In this document: positions 43,032 to 51,484 of the stretch, in pieces
Numbering within the stretch: the first letter of the stretch is position 1
How the letters are laid out: each line of letters begins with the position of its first letter
From: Rhizobacter sp.
Lineage (GTDB): Bacteria; Pseudomonadota; Gammaproteobacteria; Burkholderiales; Burkholderiaceae_C
Reading direction: 5' to 3'
NCBI GenBank assembly: GCA_023954175.1
Contig: JAMLIM010000019.1
Span: forward strand, 1-51,484
DNA: 51,484 nucleotides
Notes under the pieces: generated by a model
Told to the model about the DNA's origin: nothing
What the model saw: the letters and a program-made list of their open reading frames with translations, nothing else
The model's database searches: none
Translations under genes and position numbers: made by a program

Positions 43032-44432
43032 CTAGAAGCTTTCCCACTCGTCGTCGGCCGCGCCTCTTGCTTGCGGCGCGGCAGGCGGCGCGGCGGGCGC
43101 CGACTTCGGTGCCGAGGCGCTGCTCGGCTTCGCTTGCGTGGTTGTCGTCGCCGCCGGGAGTCGCGCGGGCGCGGCAGCCGGACGCGGTGTCGAGGGGGCC
43201 GGCAACCGGGCGAGCGGGGTCGTGGAGATGCCAAGCGCGCCGAGGCGGAAGGTGCCGACCACGCTCGCGAGGCTGACCGCCTGTTCCTTCAGGCTTTCGG
43301 CGGCGGCGGCCGACTGCTCGACGAGCGCCGCGTTCTGCTGCGTCATGCGGTCGAGCTGCGTCACCGCGCCGTTGACCTGGCCGATGCCGGCGCTCTGTTC
43401 GGTCGCGGCCGCGGTGATCTCGCCGATGATGTCGGAGACGCGCTGCACCGAGCCGACGATCTCCTTCATCGTCTCGCCGGCGTCGGCGACGAGGCGCGAG
43501 CCCGAATCGACCTTGTCGACCGAGGCGCCGATCAGGCCCTTGATCTCCTTTGCCGCTTCGGCCGAGCGCTGGGCGAGGCTGCGCACTTCGCTCGCGACGA
43601 CCGCGAAGCCGCGGCCCTGCTCGCCGGCGCGCGCCGCCTCGACGGCGGCGTTCAAGGCGAGGATGTTGGTCTGAAACGCGATGCCGTCGATGACGCCGAT
43701 GATGTCGGAGATCTTCTTCGAGCTCGCGTTGATCTCGCCCATCGTGTCGACGACCTGCGAGACGACGCTGCCGCCGCGCGCCGCCACTTCGGCCGCGGAT
43801 GATGCCAGCGCGTTCGCCTGGCGCGCGGAGTCGGCCGACTGCTTGACGGTGCCGGTGAGCTGCTCCATCGAGCTTGCCGTCTGCTGCAGGTTGGAGGCGG
43901 CCTGCTCGGTGCGCTGGCTCAGGTCCTGGTTGCCGCTCGCGATCTCGGCGCTCGCGGTCGAGATGCTGTCGGTCGAGGCGCGCACCTGCGAGACGAGGGC
44001 GGAGAGCGACTGCTGCATCTGCGCCAGTGATCGCATCAACGCCGCCGGCTCGTCGTTGCCGTCGGCCTGCACCGGCTGCGACAGGTCGCCGCCGGCGATG
44101 CGGTCGATCATTGCGCGGGCGTGCTCGATCGGGCTGCAGATGCCGTGCATGTTGACGAGCGTGAACGGCACGACGACGACGAGCGACACGCCGACGAGGA
44201 TGCCGAGCGTCCACAGCGTCTGCGACATCGATTGCTGCATCGCAGCCAGCTGCGCTGCGCCGTCGCCCTGTGCGGCGAGCGTCGCCGCGAGCGCCTGCGC
44301 CTGCTGCTGCAGGCCCTGCATGCCGGCGATGCCGACGCCGCCGAGCGCGGCGAGGAGCACGAGGACGAGCGCAATCGCGCCGATCATGCGCGTGCGGATG
44401 CTGAACTGGCGGGTGAACGAAATGAGGTCCAT
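43032..44432 (-). CDS. Methyl-accepting chemotaxis protein with short periplasmic loop
   Basis: The protein is 466 aa. TM1 ([20 protein letters not shown]) and TM2 ([18 protein letters not shown]) enclose only about 50 residues, far less than the usual four-helix or Cache sensor. A HAMP domain follows, then the signalling domain with the hairpin tip [20 protein letters not shown] and methylation helices. An Ala/Pro-rich linker ends in DDEWESF, matching the xWExF peptide that tethers CheR/CheB. I chose the ATG at 44432. With so small an outside part it may sense through the membrane, via HAMP, or through another protein such as the nearby Cache protein. Confidence 0.92.
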   Translation of the reverse strand: MDLISFTRQFSIRTRMIGAIALVLVLLAALGGVGIAGMQGLQQQAQALAATLAAQGDGAAQLAAMQQSMSQTLWTLGILVGVSLVVVVPFTLVNMHGICSPIEHARAMIDRIAGGDLSQPVQADGNDEPAALMRSLAQMQQSLSALVSQVRASTDSISTASAEIASGNQDLSQRTEQAASNLQQTASSMEQLTGTVKQSADSARQANALASSAAEVAARGGSVVSQVVDTMGEINASSKKISDIIGVIDGIAFQTNILALNAAVEAARAGEQGRGFAVVASEVRSLAQRSAEAAKEIKGLIGASVDKVDSGSRLVADAGETMKEIVGSVQRVSDIIGEITAAATEQSAGIGQVNGAVTQLDRMTQQNAALVEQSAAAAESLKEQAVSLASVVGTFRLGALGISTTPLARLPAPSTPRPAAAPARLPAATTTTQAKPSSASAPKSAPAAPPAAPQARGAADDEWESF

Positions 44433-44505
44433 GGTCTGCGGCTCGGGTCGTGGTCGTGTGGGCGAGATGAGTTCGGAGGGTCGTCGGGGCGGCGCGGCGA
44501 CTGAC

Positions 44506-46062
44506 TCAGCCGGCGTGCGCGGCGCGCGCATCGAAGGAGAAACCGCCGACGATCTCGCGCAGCGTCTGCGCCTGCGACTTGAGGCTTTCCGCCGCGGCGG
44601 CGCTCTGTTCGACGAGGGCGGCGTTCTGCTGCGTCATCTGGTCGAGCTGCGTGACGGAGCGGTTGACCTGGCCGATGCCCTGGGATTGCTCGGCTGCGGC
44701 CGTCGTGATCTCGCCGATGATGTGCGTCACGCGCTGCACCGAGGCGACGATCTCCGTCATCGTCGTGCCCGCGTCCTGCACGAGGCGGCTGCCGGACTCG
44801 ACGCGCTCGACCGAGGCGCCGATCAGGCTCTTGATCTCCTTGGCGGCGTCGGCCGATCGTTTCGCGAGGTTGCGCACCTCGCTCGCGACGACCGCGAAGC
44901 CGCGGCCCTGCTCGCCGGCACGCGCCGCTTCGACCGCGGCATTGAGCGCAAGGATGTTGGTCTGGAACGCGATGCCGTCGATGACGCCGATGATGTCGGC
45001 GATCTGGCGCGAGCTGGCATTGATGTCGGCCATCGTGTTGACGACTTCGGAGACGGCTGCGCCGCCGCGTGCGGCGACCTCGGCCGCGCTTTGCGCGAGA
45101 TGCGAGGCCTGGCGCGCCGATTCGGCGCTGTGCTGCATCGCGCCGTCGAGCTGGCCCATGTTGGAGGCCGCGCTTTGCAGGTTGGCGGCGGTCTGCTCGG
45201 TGCGCGTCGACAGGTCGAGGTTGCCGGTCGCGATCTCGGTCGACGCGATGCGGATCGACTCCGAGGCCTGCAGCACCGAGCCGAGGGAGGTCTTCAGCTG
45301 CGCCGTCATGCGCGACAGCGCACGCATCAGGTCGCCGACTTCGTCGGCGCGGTCGGTGTGGGCGTCGACATCGAGCCGGCCGCTCGCGACCTCGTCGGTG
45401 ACGACGACAGCGCGCTGCAGTTCGGCGACGATCCTGCGCTGCACCAGCCATGCGCCGCCGACCGCGGCCGCCGCCGCAAAGAGGCCGAGCAGACCGAGCA
45501 CCAGGCTCAAGCGGTCGCTGCGCGCAAGCGACTCGTCGAGCGAGGCGGAGGCCAGACCCTGCATGCGTGCCGCCATCGCGGAAAGCGTCTTGTTCAGTTC
45601 ACCGAAGCTCGCGTCGGCGCTTTGCATCGCGGCGACGCCGGTGTTCGGGTCGACCGACGACAGGTCGATGGCCTCATCCGCCTGCTTCGCGTAGAGCGCG
45701 ATCTGCGTGCCGGCGGCCTTGGCCGCTGCGGCCAGTGCCGCGTCGTCCGGCACGGACTGCGCGAGCGCGCCGATCTCGGTGTCGACCTGCGCGAGGTGCT
45801 GCGCCAGATCGGCGCGATAGGCCTTGACCTTGGCGTCCGACAGCGAACCGATCAACGCCACCGTGCGGTACACGCCGGTGTGGATCTGGCTCGCGTCGTC
45901 CTGCGCCCGGGCGAGCGTGCGCACGTCTTCGAGCAGGCCCTTGAAGGTCGCCTGGTTGGCGGCCGCTTCGCGGCTCGACGACAGCGAGCTGAACGCGCCG
46001 ACGCCGAGCACGACGGCGGCGGTGATCAGCGGTGCGGCGAGCAGTTTCAGGCCCAGCTTCAT
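44506..46062 (-). CDS. Methyl-accepting chemotaxis protein, 4-helix-bundle sensor
   Basis: This 518-aa chemoreceptor has TM1 (about 8-25) and a periplasmic four-helix-bundle sensor of about 160 residues with no obvious ligand motif. TM2 follows (about 186-208), then HAMP and a signalling domain with [20 protein letters not shown] and paired methylation helices. Unlike its neighbour it ends [11 protein letters not shown], with no CheR/CheB pentapeptide. Ribosome site GGAG lies 6 bases before the ATG at 46062. It sits between the Cache protein and the short-loop receptor. Confidence 0.93.
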   Translation of the reverse strand: MKLGLKLLAAPLITAAVVLGVGAFSSLSSSREAAANQATFKGLLEDVRTLARAQDDASQIHTGVYRTVALIGSLSDAKVKAYRADLAQHLAQVDTEIGALAQSVPDDAALAAAAKAAGTQIALYAKQADEAIDLSSVDPNTGVAAMQSADASFGELNKTLSAMAARMQGLASASLDESLARSDRLSLVLGLLGLFAAAAAVGGAWLVQRRIVAELQRAVVVTDEVASGRLDVDAHTDRADEVGDLMRALSRMTAQLKTSLGSVLQASESIRIASTEIATGNLDLSTRTEQTAANLQSAASNMGQLDGAMQHSAESARQASHLAQSAAEVAARGGAAVSEVVNTMADINASSRQIADIIGVIDGIAFQTNILALNAAVEAARAGEQGRGFAVVASEVRNLAKRSADAAKEIKSLIGASVERVESGSRLVQDAGTTMTEIVASVQRVTHIIGEITTAAAEQSQGIGQVNRSVTQLDQMTQQNAALVEQSAAAAESLKSQAQTLREIVGGFSFDARAAHAG

Positions 46063-46114
46063 CGGTTCTCCTGCGTGACGTGCGTGACGTGCGTGTAGGG
46101 CGCGCGGCGCCGGC

Positions 46115-46570
46115 TTACTTGTAGATGCCGCCGCAGAGCACGGCGTCGTCCACACGCTCGCAGTACATGCTCTTGGGTTCGATCTTCTTGGTCGTCGGAT
46201 TCGTGAACTTGTAGTCCTGCCAGAAGGTCGGCTTGGCCTGCGCGAGTTCGACGCGTTCCTTGACGAAGGCCTTGCCGTCGACATCTTTCAGGTCGATCAG
46301 GTTCTTGCCGACCATCTTTTCGTTCGCGCCGTGCGCGCGCACCGTGCCGTCGAGGCCGTAGACGACGAGGTAGAGGTCGAGGTAGGTGAACTGGCCCTGC
46401 TTGTTGCCGATCTCGGCGTAGGTCTTGTCCTTGCCGTTGGCCTTCATGTAGGCAACGCCCTTTTGCACCATCGCGGTGGCTTCGGCGGCGGTGGCATGGC
46501 CGTCGGCGGCGTGAGCCTGCAGCGTGAAGACGCTGGCGACGAGGGCGGCGATGAGGGAAAGCTTGCTCAT
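46115..46570 (-). CDS. Free periplasmic single-Cache protein
   Basis: The protein is 151 aa with a signal peptide (residues 1-21) and one Cache-type sensor domain: [60 protein letters not shown] and the C-terminal pair [13 protein letters not shown], which may form a disulphide. There is no membrane helix beyond the signal. Ribosome site GGAG lies 7 bases before the ATG. It is embedded in the chemotaxis unit directly upstream of two receptors, so it probably binds a small molecule and presents it to one of them (inference). Confidence 0.87.
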   Translation of the reverse strand: MSKLSLIAALVASVFTLQAHAADGHATAAEATAMVQKGVAYMKANGKDKTYAEIGNKQGQFTYLDLYLVVYGLDGTVRAHGANEKMVGKNLIDLKDVDGKAFVKERVELAQAKPTFWQDYKFTNPTTKKIEPKSMYCERVDDAVLCGGIYK

Positions 46571-46667
46571 GAAAAATCTCCGGGTCGAGGTGGTGCGCCG
46601 TGCGCGGTGGGTGGGGCTTCGAACAGGTTCGAAGGCAGGGGTGTTATCGGCTCGCCGCGGGCCGGAT

Positions 46668-48806
46668 TCAGTGGCGCGAGCGGCGCACCATGCTCGCGAT
46701 GTCGAGAATCAACGCGACGCGGCCGTCGCCCATGATGGTCGCGCCCGAGACGTCGTCGACGCGGCGGTAGTTGGCCTCGAGGTTCTTGACGACGACCTGC
46801 TGCTGGCCGAGCAGTTCGTCGACCAGCAGGCCGACGCGGCCGCCTTCGGCCTCGACGACGACCATGATCGAAGCCGCCTGCGCCGCGCCGTCACGCGGCA
46901 CGTTGAAGACGTGCTCCAGGTCGAGCACCGGCATGATCTCGTCGCGCACCTCGACCACGCGGCCGTTGCCGCCGATCGTGCGGATCATCCCCGGCTGGAC
47001 CTGGAACGACTCGATGACGGAGGACAGCGGGACGATGTAGACCTCGTCGGCGACGCCGATCGACATGCCGTCCATGATCGCCATCGTCAGCGGCAGGCGC
47101 ACCGAGACGCGCATGCCGAAGCCCTCGGCCGAGTCGATCTCGACCGTGCCGCCGAGCGAGGTGATGTTGCGTTTGACGACGTCCATGCCGACGCCGCGGC
47201 CGGAGACGTCGGTGACCTCGTCGGCGGTCGAGAAGCCGGGCGCGAAGATCAGGTTCCAGACCTCGCTGTCGCTCATCGAATCGGGCGCGTCCAACCCCTT
47301 GTCGCGCGCCTTCCGCAACAGCTTGCTGCGCGACAGGCCGCGGCCGTCGTCGCGCACCTCGATCATGATCGAGCCGCCCTGGTGCGAGGCCGAAAGCGTC
47401 AGCGTGCCGTGCTCGGTCTTGCCGGCGGCGGCGCGCTCGGCCGGCAGCTCGATGCCGTGGTCGCAGGCGTTGCGCACGAGGTGTGTGAGCGGGTCGGTGA
47501 GCTTTTCGACCATGCCCTTGTCGAGCTCGGTCGCCTCGCCGTGCGTGACGAATTCGACCTTCTTGCCGAGCTTGGCCGCGAGGTCGCGCAGCATGCGCGG
47601 GAAGCGGCTGAAGACGATCGACATCGGGATCATGCGGATCGACATCACCGATTCCTGCAGATCGCGTGTGTTGCGCTCCAGATTCGCAAGGCCGGCGGCG
47701 AGTTGCTGGTGCAGCGCCGAGTCGAGCGCGGCGCTGTTTTGCGCCAGCATCGCCTGCGTGATGACGAGCTCGCCGACCAGGTTGATGAGCTGGTCGACCT
47801 TCTCGACCGCGACCCGCAGCGTCGACGATTCGAGCCCCGCTGCCGGCGCAGCCGCGCTGCGCGCCGCGGCGCCGGTCCGCGCCGGTGCGCTGCCGGGCTT
47901 GGCGGTGTCGCCGCCGGCGCCCGCGGCTTCGGGCAGCGGCTCGAAGAAGCCGTAGCCCGGGTCCGGTGCCGTCGGCGCCGGGGCGCCGGGCGCGCCCTCG
48001 TGAAAACCGTAGCCGGTGCCGAGCGGCGTCAGCGCGATGTGCTCGCGCGCGACGTGGAAGGTGAACAGATCGAGCAGGTCGTTGTCGCTGCTCGTCGTCA
48101 CGATCTTGAAGCGGCGCATGCCGTCGGCCGCGAGGCCGCCGTCGAGCGCATCGATCGTGCCCAGATCGGTGATCTCCTTGAACAGCTCGGCCAGGTCGTC
48201 GGCCTCGCTCGGGCGTTCGAGCGGACCGACCGTGAGCTCGAGCTGGCGCAGCGCCCCGGATGGCGACGGGTTCTCCGCGGCGGGCGCTGCTGCCGCGGCG
48301 ACGACCGGCGCAACCGGGGCAACCGGTGCGGAATGGGAAGCTGGCGTCGCGGCTGTCTCGCGCGTCGCAGGCGAGGGCGCCTGTGCCACGGCCTTGCCTG
48401 CGGCCAAGGCGCGGATGTCCTGCAGCAGCGCCGTGGTGTCGACCGGCTCGCCGCCGGCACCCTGGTGGCGCGCGAGCTGGGCACGCAGCGCGTCGCCGGA
48501 CTGCAGCAGCGCATCGACCATCGCGCTGCTCGGCGCCAGTTCACGCCGGCGCAGCTTGTCGAGCAGCGTCTCCATCTGGTGCGTCAGCTCGGCGACGTCG
48601 GCGAAGCCGAAGGTTGCCGCGCCGCCCTTGATCGAGTGCGCGCAGCGGAAGATCGCGTTGAACTCCTCGTCGTCCGCGGCCGCGATGTCGAGCGCGAGCA
48701 GGAGCTTTTCCATCTGCTCGAGGTTCTCGCCCGCTTCCTCGAAGAAGACCTGGTAGAACTGCGTGAGATCGATGCCGGCGGCGGCTTTCGCTGCGTCTGT
48801 ATTCAT
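46668..48806 (-). CDS. cheA: Chemotaxis histidine kinase CheA
   Basis: The protein is 712 aa. HPt domain with CAHSIKGGAATFGF (H57) is followed by an Ala/Pro-rich linker, a P2-like domain (about 195-280) and a second Ala/Pro-rich linker. The dimerisation helices start ESSTLRVAVEKVDQLINLVG. The ATPase carries the N-box HLVRNACDHGIE (about 438), DDGRGLS (about 487) and GRGVGMDVV. The CheW-like domain closes it. Nothing is missing. It phosphorylates the CheY encoded 37 bp upstream. Confidence 0.96.
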   Translation of the reverse strand: MNTDAAKAAAGIDLTQFYQVFFEEAGENLEQMEKLLLALDIAAADDEEFNAIFRCAHSIKGGAATFGFADVAELTHQMETLLDKLRRRELAPSSAMVDALLQSGDALRAQLARHQGAGGEPVDTTALLQDIRALAAGKAVAQAPSPATRETAATPASHSAPVAPVAPVVAAAAAPAAENPSPSGALRQLELTVGPLERPSEADDLAELFKEITDLGTIDALDGGLAADGMRRFKIVTTSSDNDLLDLFTFHVAREHIALTPLGTGYGFHEGAPGAPAPTAPDPGYGFFEPLPEAAGAGGDTAKPGSAPARTGAAARSAAAPAAGLESSTLRVAVEKVDQLINLVGELVITQAMLAQNSAALDSALHQQLAAGLANLERNTRDLQESVMSIRMIPMSIVFSRFPRMLRDLAAKLGKKVEFVTHGEATELDKGMVEKLTDPLTHLVRNACDHGIELPAERAAAGKTEHGTLTLSASHQGGSIMIEVRDDGRGLSRSKLLRKARDKGLDAPDSMSDSEVWNLIFAPGFSTADEVTDVSGRGVGMDVVKRNITSLGGTVEIDSAEGFGMRVSVRLPLTMAIMDGMSIGVADEVYIVPLSSVIESFQVQPGMIRTIGGNGRVVEVRDEIMPVLDLEHVFNVPRDGAAQAASIMVVVEAEGGRVGLLVDELLGQQQVVVKNLEANYRRVDDVSGATIMGDGRVALILDIASMVRRSRH

Positions 48807-48843
48807 GTCGCGTCGGACGGTTCCTGAGATGGCGCGCGCTGCT

Positions 48844-49206
48844 TCAGCGGATGACCTTGCGGATCACCTCGATCAGCTTGGTCGGGTCGAACGGCTTGAC
48901 GAGCCAGCCGGTCGCGCCGGCGTTGCGCCCGGCCTGCTTCATCTGGTCGCTCGACTCGGTCGTCAGGATCAGGATCGGCGTCGCCTTGAATTTCGGGTTC
49001 TCGCGCAGCTTCTTCGTCAGCCCGATGCCGTCCATGCGCGGCATGTTCTGATCGGTCAGCACGAGGTCGAATTCGCGGCCGACCGACTTCTCCCAGGCGT
49101 CCTGGCCGTCAACGGCCTCGACGACCTGATAGCCGGCGCTCTTGAGCGTGAACGACACCATCTGGCGCATGGAGGCCGAGTCGTCCACGGCGAGGATCGA
49201 ATGCAT
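48844..49206 (-). CDS. cheY: Chemotaxis response regulator CheY
   Basis: This 120-aa single-receiver protein has the full active site: D8/D9, phospho-acceptor D52 in LVLTDQNMPRMDG, the conserved Thr in LILTTESS and Lys in WLVKPFDP. Phospho-CheY binds the flagellar switch. GGAG lies about 10 bases before the ATG at 49206. It follows the CheZ-like gene by 51 bp. Confidence 0.96.
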   Translation of the reverse strand: MHSILAVDDSASMRQMVSFTLKSAGYQVVEAVDGQDAWEKSVGREFDLVLTDQNMPRMDGIGLTKKLRENPKFKATPILILTTESSDQMKQAGRNAGATGWLVKPFDPTKLIEVIRKVIR

Positions 49207-49257
49207 AAGGGGGTACTCCGGGGGTCTCGTGGGATATCGGCCTGCGGCCGTTACGCT

Positions 49258-49716
49258 TTAGAACAGCTCGACCGAGCCGGCATCCATCTCGTCCTGGGTG
49301 ACCGGGTTCGGGCGCAGCGGCGCTTCCTCGACGAGGGCCGGGCCGTCGTCGTCGTCGGGCATCGTCAGGCGCGCGAGCTGGTCGGCGCAGCTGCGCAGCC
49401 GGCGGTGCGAGTGTTCGATCAGCTGCGACGCCATGTCCTGGAACTGCAGCGCGACGATCGCGTTGCCGATCTGTTGCACGGCGCCGCCAATGGCGGCGTG
49501 CGCGGCCGATTCGGCGGCGGGCGCGGCGATGTCGTGCAACTGCGCGTGCGCGCCGTGAAAGCTCTGCAGCAGGCTCGTGCAGGCATCCGCGAGCAGCGAC
49601 TGCAGGCGATCGAGGTCGTTGCCGACGGTAAGCAGGTGATCCTGCAGCTCGATGGCAGCGAACGCGGTCAGGCCCGCGGCCGCGGGCTGCAGGGCATCGT
49701 CGGGGCTGGCCATCAT
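49258..49716 (-). CDS. CheZ-like chemotaxis protein
   Basis: The protein is 152 aa and largely helical, with a long amphipathic hairpin. AIVALQFQDMASQLIEHSHR resembles the CheZ catalytic motif (AQDFQDLTGQ, where D and Q remove the CheY phosphate). The acidic linker and hydrophobic end DEMDAGSVELF resemble the CheZ tail that grips CheY. It is shorter than E. coli CheZ (214 aa). Position just upstream of cheY supports a CheY phosphatase role, but the family is not certain. Start at 49716 or, one codon later, 49713; no clear ribosome site. Confidence 0.65.
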   Translation of the reverse strand: MMASPDDALQPAAAGLTAFAAIELQDHLLTVGNDLDRLQSLLADACTSLLQSFHGAHAQLHDIAAPAAESAAHAAIGGAVQQIGNAIVALQFQDMASQLIEHSHRRLRSCADQLARLTMPDDDDGPALVEEAPLRPNPVTQDEMDAGSVELF

Positions 49717-49895
49717 CTGGGTCGTGCTCGGTGGTCCGTGGGGGGCGCTTGTCCGGCGCACACTTGCGCGCTGCCGGGACGGCTCCGCGCCGCGTGGGCA
49801 GGCTGTGCGTGCAGGGATTTCGGCAAATCCGTGCGATTCCTGAGGCGGGCGCGCGCCCCGTGGGCCGGCGGGCGGGACGCGGCATACTTCGCACC

Positions 49896-51056
49896 ATGAT
49901 GTCGTCCGCCGCCGAGCGCTGCCTGCGCGTCCTGCACCTGGAGGATTCGGAACTCGATCACGAACTGACGCACGCGCAGCTGCGCCGCGGCGGGCTCAAC
50001 GTGTCGATGAAGCGGATCGACTCCGAGCCGGAGTTCCTGCGCGCGCTCGAGCACGACTGGGACGTCGTCGTCTCCGACTACAACCTGCCGGGCTTCTCGG
50101 GCCTGGTCGCGCTCGACCTGTTGAAGGCGAGCGGGCTGGCGATTCCGTTCCTGCTGCTGTCGGGCGAGATCGGCGAGGACGCCGCGGTCGAGGCGATGCG
50201 CAATGGCGCGAGCGACTACCTGCTGAAGAACAACATGACGCGCCTCGTGCCGGCGCTGCTGCGTGCGGTCGAGGCCAACGAGACACGCCAGGCGCGTGCG
50301 CTGGCCGACCACGAGCTCGGCCAGAGCAAGCAGCGCCTGCGCGAACTCGCACAGCATCTGCAGACCAGCGTCGAGGCCGAGCGCGCCGCGATCGCGCGCG
50401 AGATCCACGACGACGTCGGCGGCTCGCTGACGGCACTCAACTTCGACCTCGCCTGGATCGCGCGCCACTCGGACTCGCCCGCGGTGCGCCAGCGCGTCGC
50501 GAGTGCGCTCGAAACCGTGGCGCATGCAATCGAGGCGAGCCAGCGCGTGATGCACAACCTGCGCCCCGCGATCCTCGAGCAGGGCCTGGTGGCCGCGCTG
50601 CAATGGATGTCGAGCCGCTTCGAGCGCCGCACCGGCGTCGCCTGCCGTTTCCGCAGCGATTGCGATGCGCTCGCGCTGCCCGCGGGCGTGCCGCTCGTCG
50701 CCTACCGCACGGCGCAGGAGGCACTGACCAACATCACCAAGCATTCGGGCGCGACGCAGGTCGCGATCGACCTCACGCTCTCCGCCGGCACGCTGACGCT
50801 CGAGATCAGCGACAACGGGCGCGGCGTGCGCAGCGCGGATCTCGCGAAGGCGCGCTCGTTCGGCATCCGCGGCCTGCACGAGCGGGCGAGCACGGTGGGC
50901 GGCTGGGTGGACCTCTCCAGCAACGGGCGCGGAACGATGCTGATCCTGTCGGTGCCGCTGGACGCCGAAGAAGCGGCCTTCGACCCGGCGGCAGATGGCG
51001 GCCGCGAACGCGAACGTGACGCCGGAAGTGATCCGAGTGCGTGGGGGGATCTTTGA
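49896..51056 (+). CDS. Soluble receiver-histidine kinase (NarX-type HisKA_3)
   Basis: The protein is 386 aa with no membrane helix. An N-terminal receiver domain (10-130; D61 in VVVSDYNLPGFSG, Lys in YLLKNN) is followed by a coiled-coil linker and a HisKA_3 dimerisation domain with AREIHDDVGGSLTALNFDLA (H171). The ATPase has YRTAQEALTNITKHS, SDNGRGV and GIRGLHERA. The C-terminus is a charged, disordered tail. The receiver-first order suggests a phosphorelay intermediate switched by another kinase, perhaps CheA. No LuxR-type partner regulator lies in the window. It diverges from the chemotaxis unit. Confidence 0.9.
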   Translation: MMSSAAERCLRVLHLEDSELDHELTHAQLRRGGLNVSMKRIDSEPEFLRALEHDWDVVVSDYNLPGFSGLVALDLLKASGLAIPFLLLSGEIGEDAAVEAMRNGASDYLLKNNMTRLVPALLRAVEANETRQARALADHELGQSKQRLRELAQHLQTSVEAERAAIAREIHDDVGGSLTALNFDLAWIARHSDSPAVRQRVASALETVAHAIEASQRVMHNLRPAILEQGLVAALQWMSSRFERRTGVACRFRSDCDALALPAGVPLVAYRTAQEALTNITKHSGATQVAIDLTLSAGTLTLEISDNGRGVRSADLAKARSFGIRGLHERASTVGGWVDLSSNGRGTMLILSVPLDAEEAAFDPAADGGRERERDAGSDPSAWGDL

Positions 51057-51164
51057 GGTGAGAGCGACGGTTTGCATCGATCGGTTCGCTGGGACGAGCC
51101 GAATGCGCGCGTGCGGCGGTTGGCTGGCGCGTGATGGTGCCGCTCCTGAATGCGCGCGCGGCAA

Positions 51165-51300
51165 TGGCGCGCCCGGAAAATCCGCAACGCGCCGCGTGCT
51201 GGCTTTGGAAGGGTCGAGCGGCAAAGGCGCGCCCGGAAAATCCGCAACGCGCCGCGTGCTGGCTTTGGAAGGGTCGAGCGGCAAAGGCGCGCCCGGGCAG
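51165..51300. repeat. 60-bp tandem arm of repeat copy C
   Basis: Two essentially identical 60-bp units (tccgcaacgcgccgcgtgct ... gcaaaggcgcgcccgg) are followed by the start of a third that changes to cccgggcagtccacggcg. Copy A has just one such unit, so the number of units varies between copies. The minus strand reads a 20-residue repeat, judged incidental. Confidence 0.8.
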
Positions 51301-51468
51301 TCCACGGCGCTTCACCTCCGCGGTCGGCGCGTTGCGCCGACTCCCCTGCGATGCTCGGTCTCGCGGCCACGTCGCTCAACTCACTGCGCTCACTGCGTTC
51401 GCTCCGTTCAGACAAACGCGACGGGTCAGATCACGAAGCGCGCTGCGCGCGCGGCCACGAGCCCTGTG
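51300..51468 (+). repeat. Dispersed repeat, copy C (hairpin and core)
   Basis: Perfect hairpin GTCGGCGC-GTT-GCGCCGAC (51323-51341) is followed by the core with CTCACTGCGTTCGCTCCGTT, then GACGGGTCAGATCACGAAGC and GCGCGCGGCCACGAGCCCTG. From here to the end of the window the copy diverges from A. The stretch 51057-51164 between the kinase and the repeat holds nothing I recognise. Confidence 0.75.
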
Positions 51469-51484
51469 CTTTTCGGCGCTCCGC

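Noticed and set aside
46072-46095. Short repeat tgcgtgacg before the second receptor
   Set aside because: Only two to three units, next to a normal ribosome site; likely chance slippage.

Overview
The window is very GC-rich DNA from a betaproteobacterium, most likely Burkholderiales. The evidence is codon use, the argH / LytS-LytR neighbourhood, a metal-type RND/CusRS cluster, and a chemotaxis block in the order cheZ-like, cheY, cheA, Cache, MCP, MCP, cheW. It looks chromosomal. I saw no rRNA, tRNA, CRISPR array or intact insertion sequence.

Region 1 (1-14.4 kb) is a copper/silver-type defence island. A partial Ca-type P-type ATPase runs off the left edge. Reading leftward from 12.05 kb come a DUF411 metal-binding protein, an outer-membrane channel, an accessory periplasmic protein, a membrane-fusion protein, an RND pump and a small periplasmic protein. 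A second unit holds a Met-rich periplasmic protein, a SHOCT membrane protein and a CopA-type Cu(I) ATPase. A CusRS-like two-component system diverges at 12.2 kb. Both leftward units carry a similar CusR-like operator, each exactly 36 nt upstream of the same hexamer, so they probably form one regulon.

Region 2 (14.4-27.5 kb) is mixed accessory DNA: a decayed phospholipase-D gene end, a 936-aa cyclase-homology/NB-ARC/TPR regulator, PaiB and DoxX proteins, a TRAP transporter, an Asp/Glu (hydantoin) racemase, a c'-type cytochrome and a fused HyuA-HyuB hydantoinase/5-oxoprolinase. The transporter, racemase and hydantoinase may form one route for cyclic amides.

Region 3 (27.5-29.7 kb) is the most notable locus: a compact bufferin-type RiPP operon. 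It has a secreted four-cysteine DUF2282 precursor (BufA), an MNIO/DUF692 enzyme (BufB) and a DUF2063 partner (BufC), and ends in a 27-bp tandem repeat. Known relatives make copper-binding modified peptides, which fits the copper island 13 kb away.

Region 4 (29.7-42.4 kb) holds phospholipid genes (CDP-alcohol phosphatidyltransferase, cardiolipin synthase), DUF3047, a two-TM ion channel, argH, a LytS/LytR pair split by about 1 kb of repeats, a DODA-type dioxygenase and a large FtsX-type ABC permease.

Region 5 (42.4-51.5 kb) is a chemotaxis cluster with two receptors, a free periplasmic Cache protein, CheA, CheY, CheW and a CheZ-like protein, plus a divergent receiver-histidine kinase. No cheR or cheB lies in the window. 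The right end enters another copy of the repeat family seen between lytS and lytR. That family has a conserved core, a small hairpin and a variable tandem arm, and may be an undescribed intergenic element.
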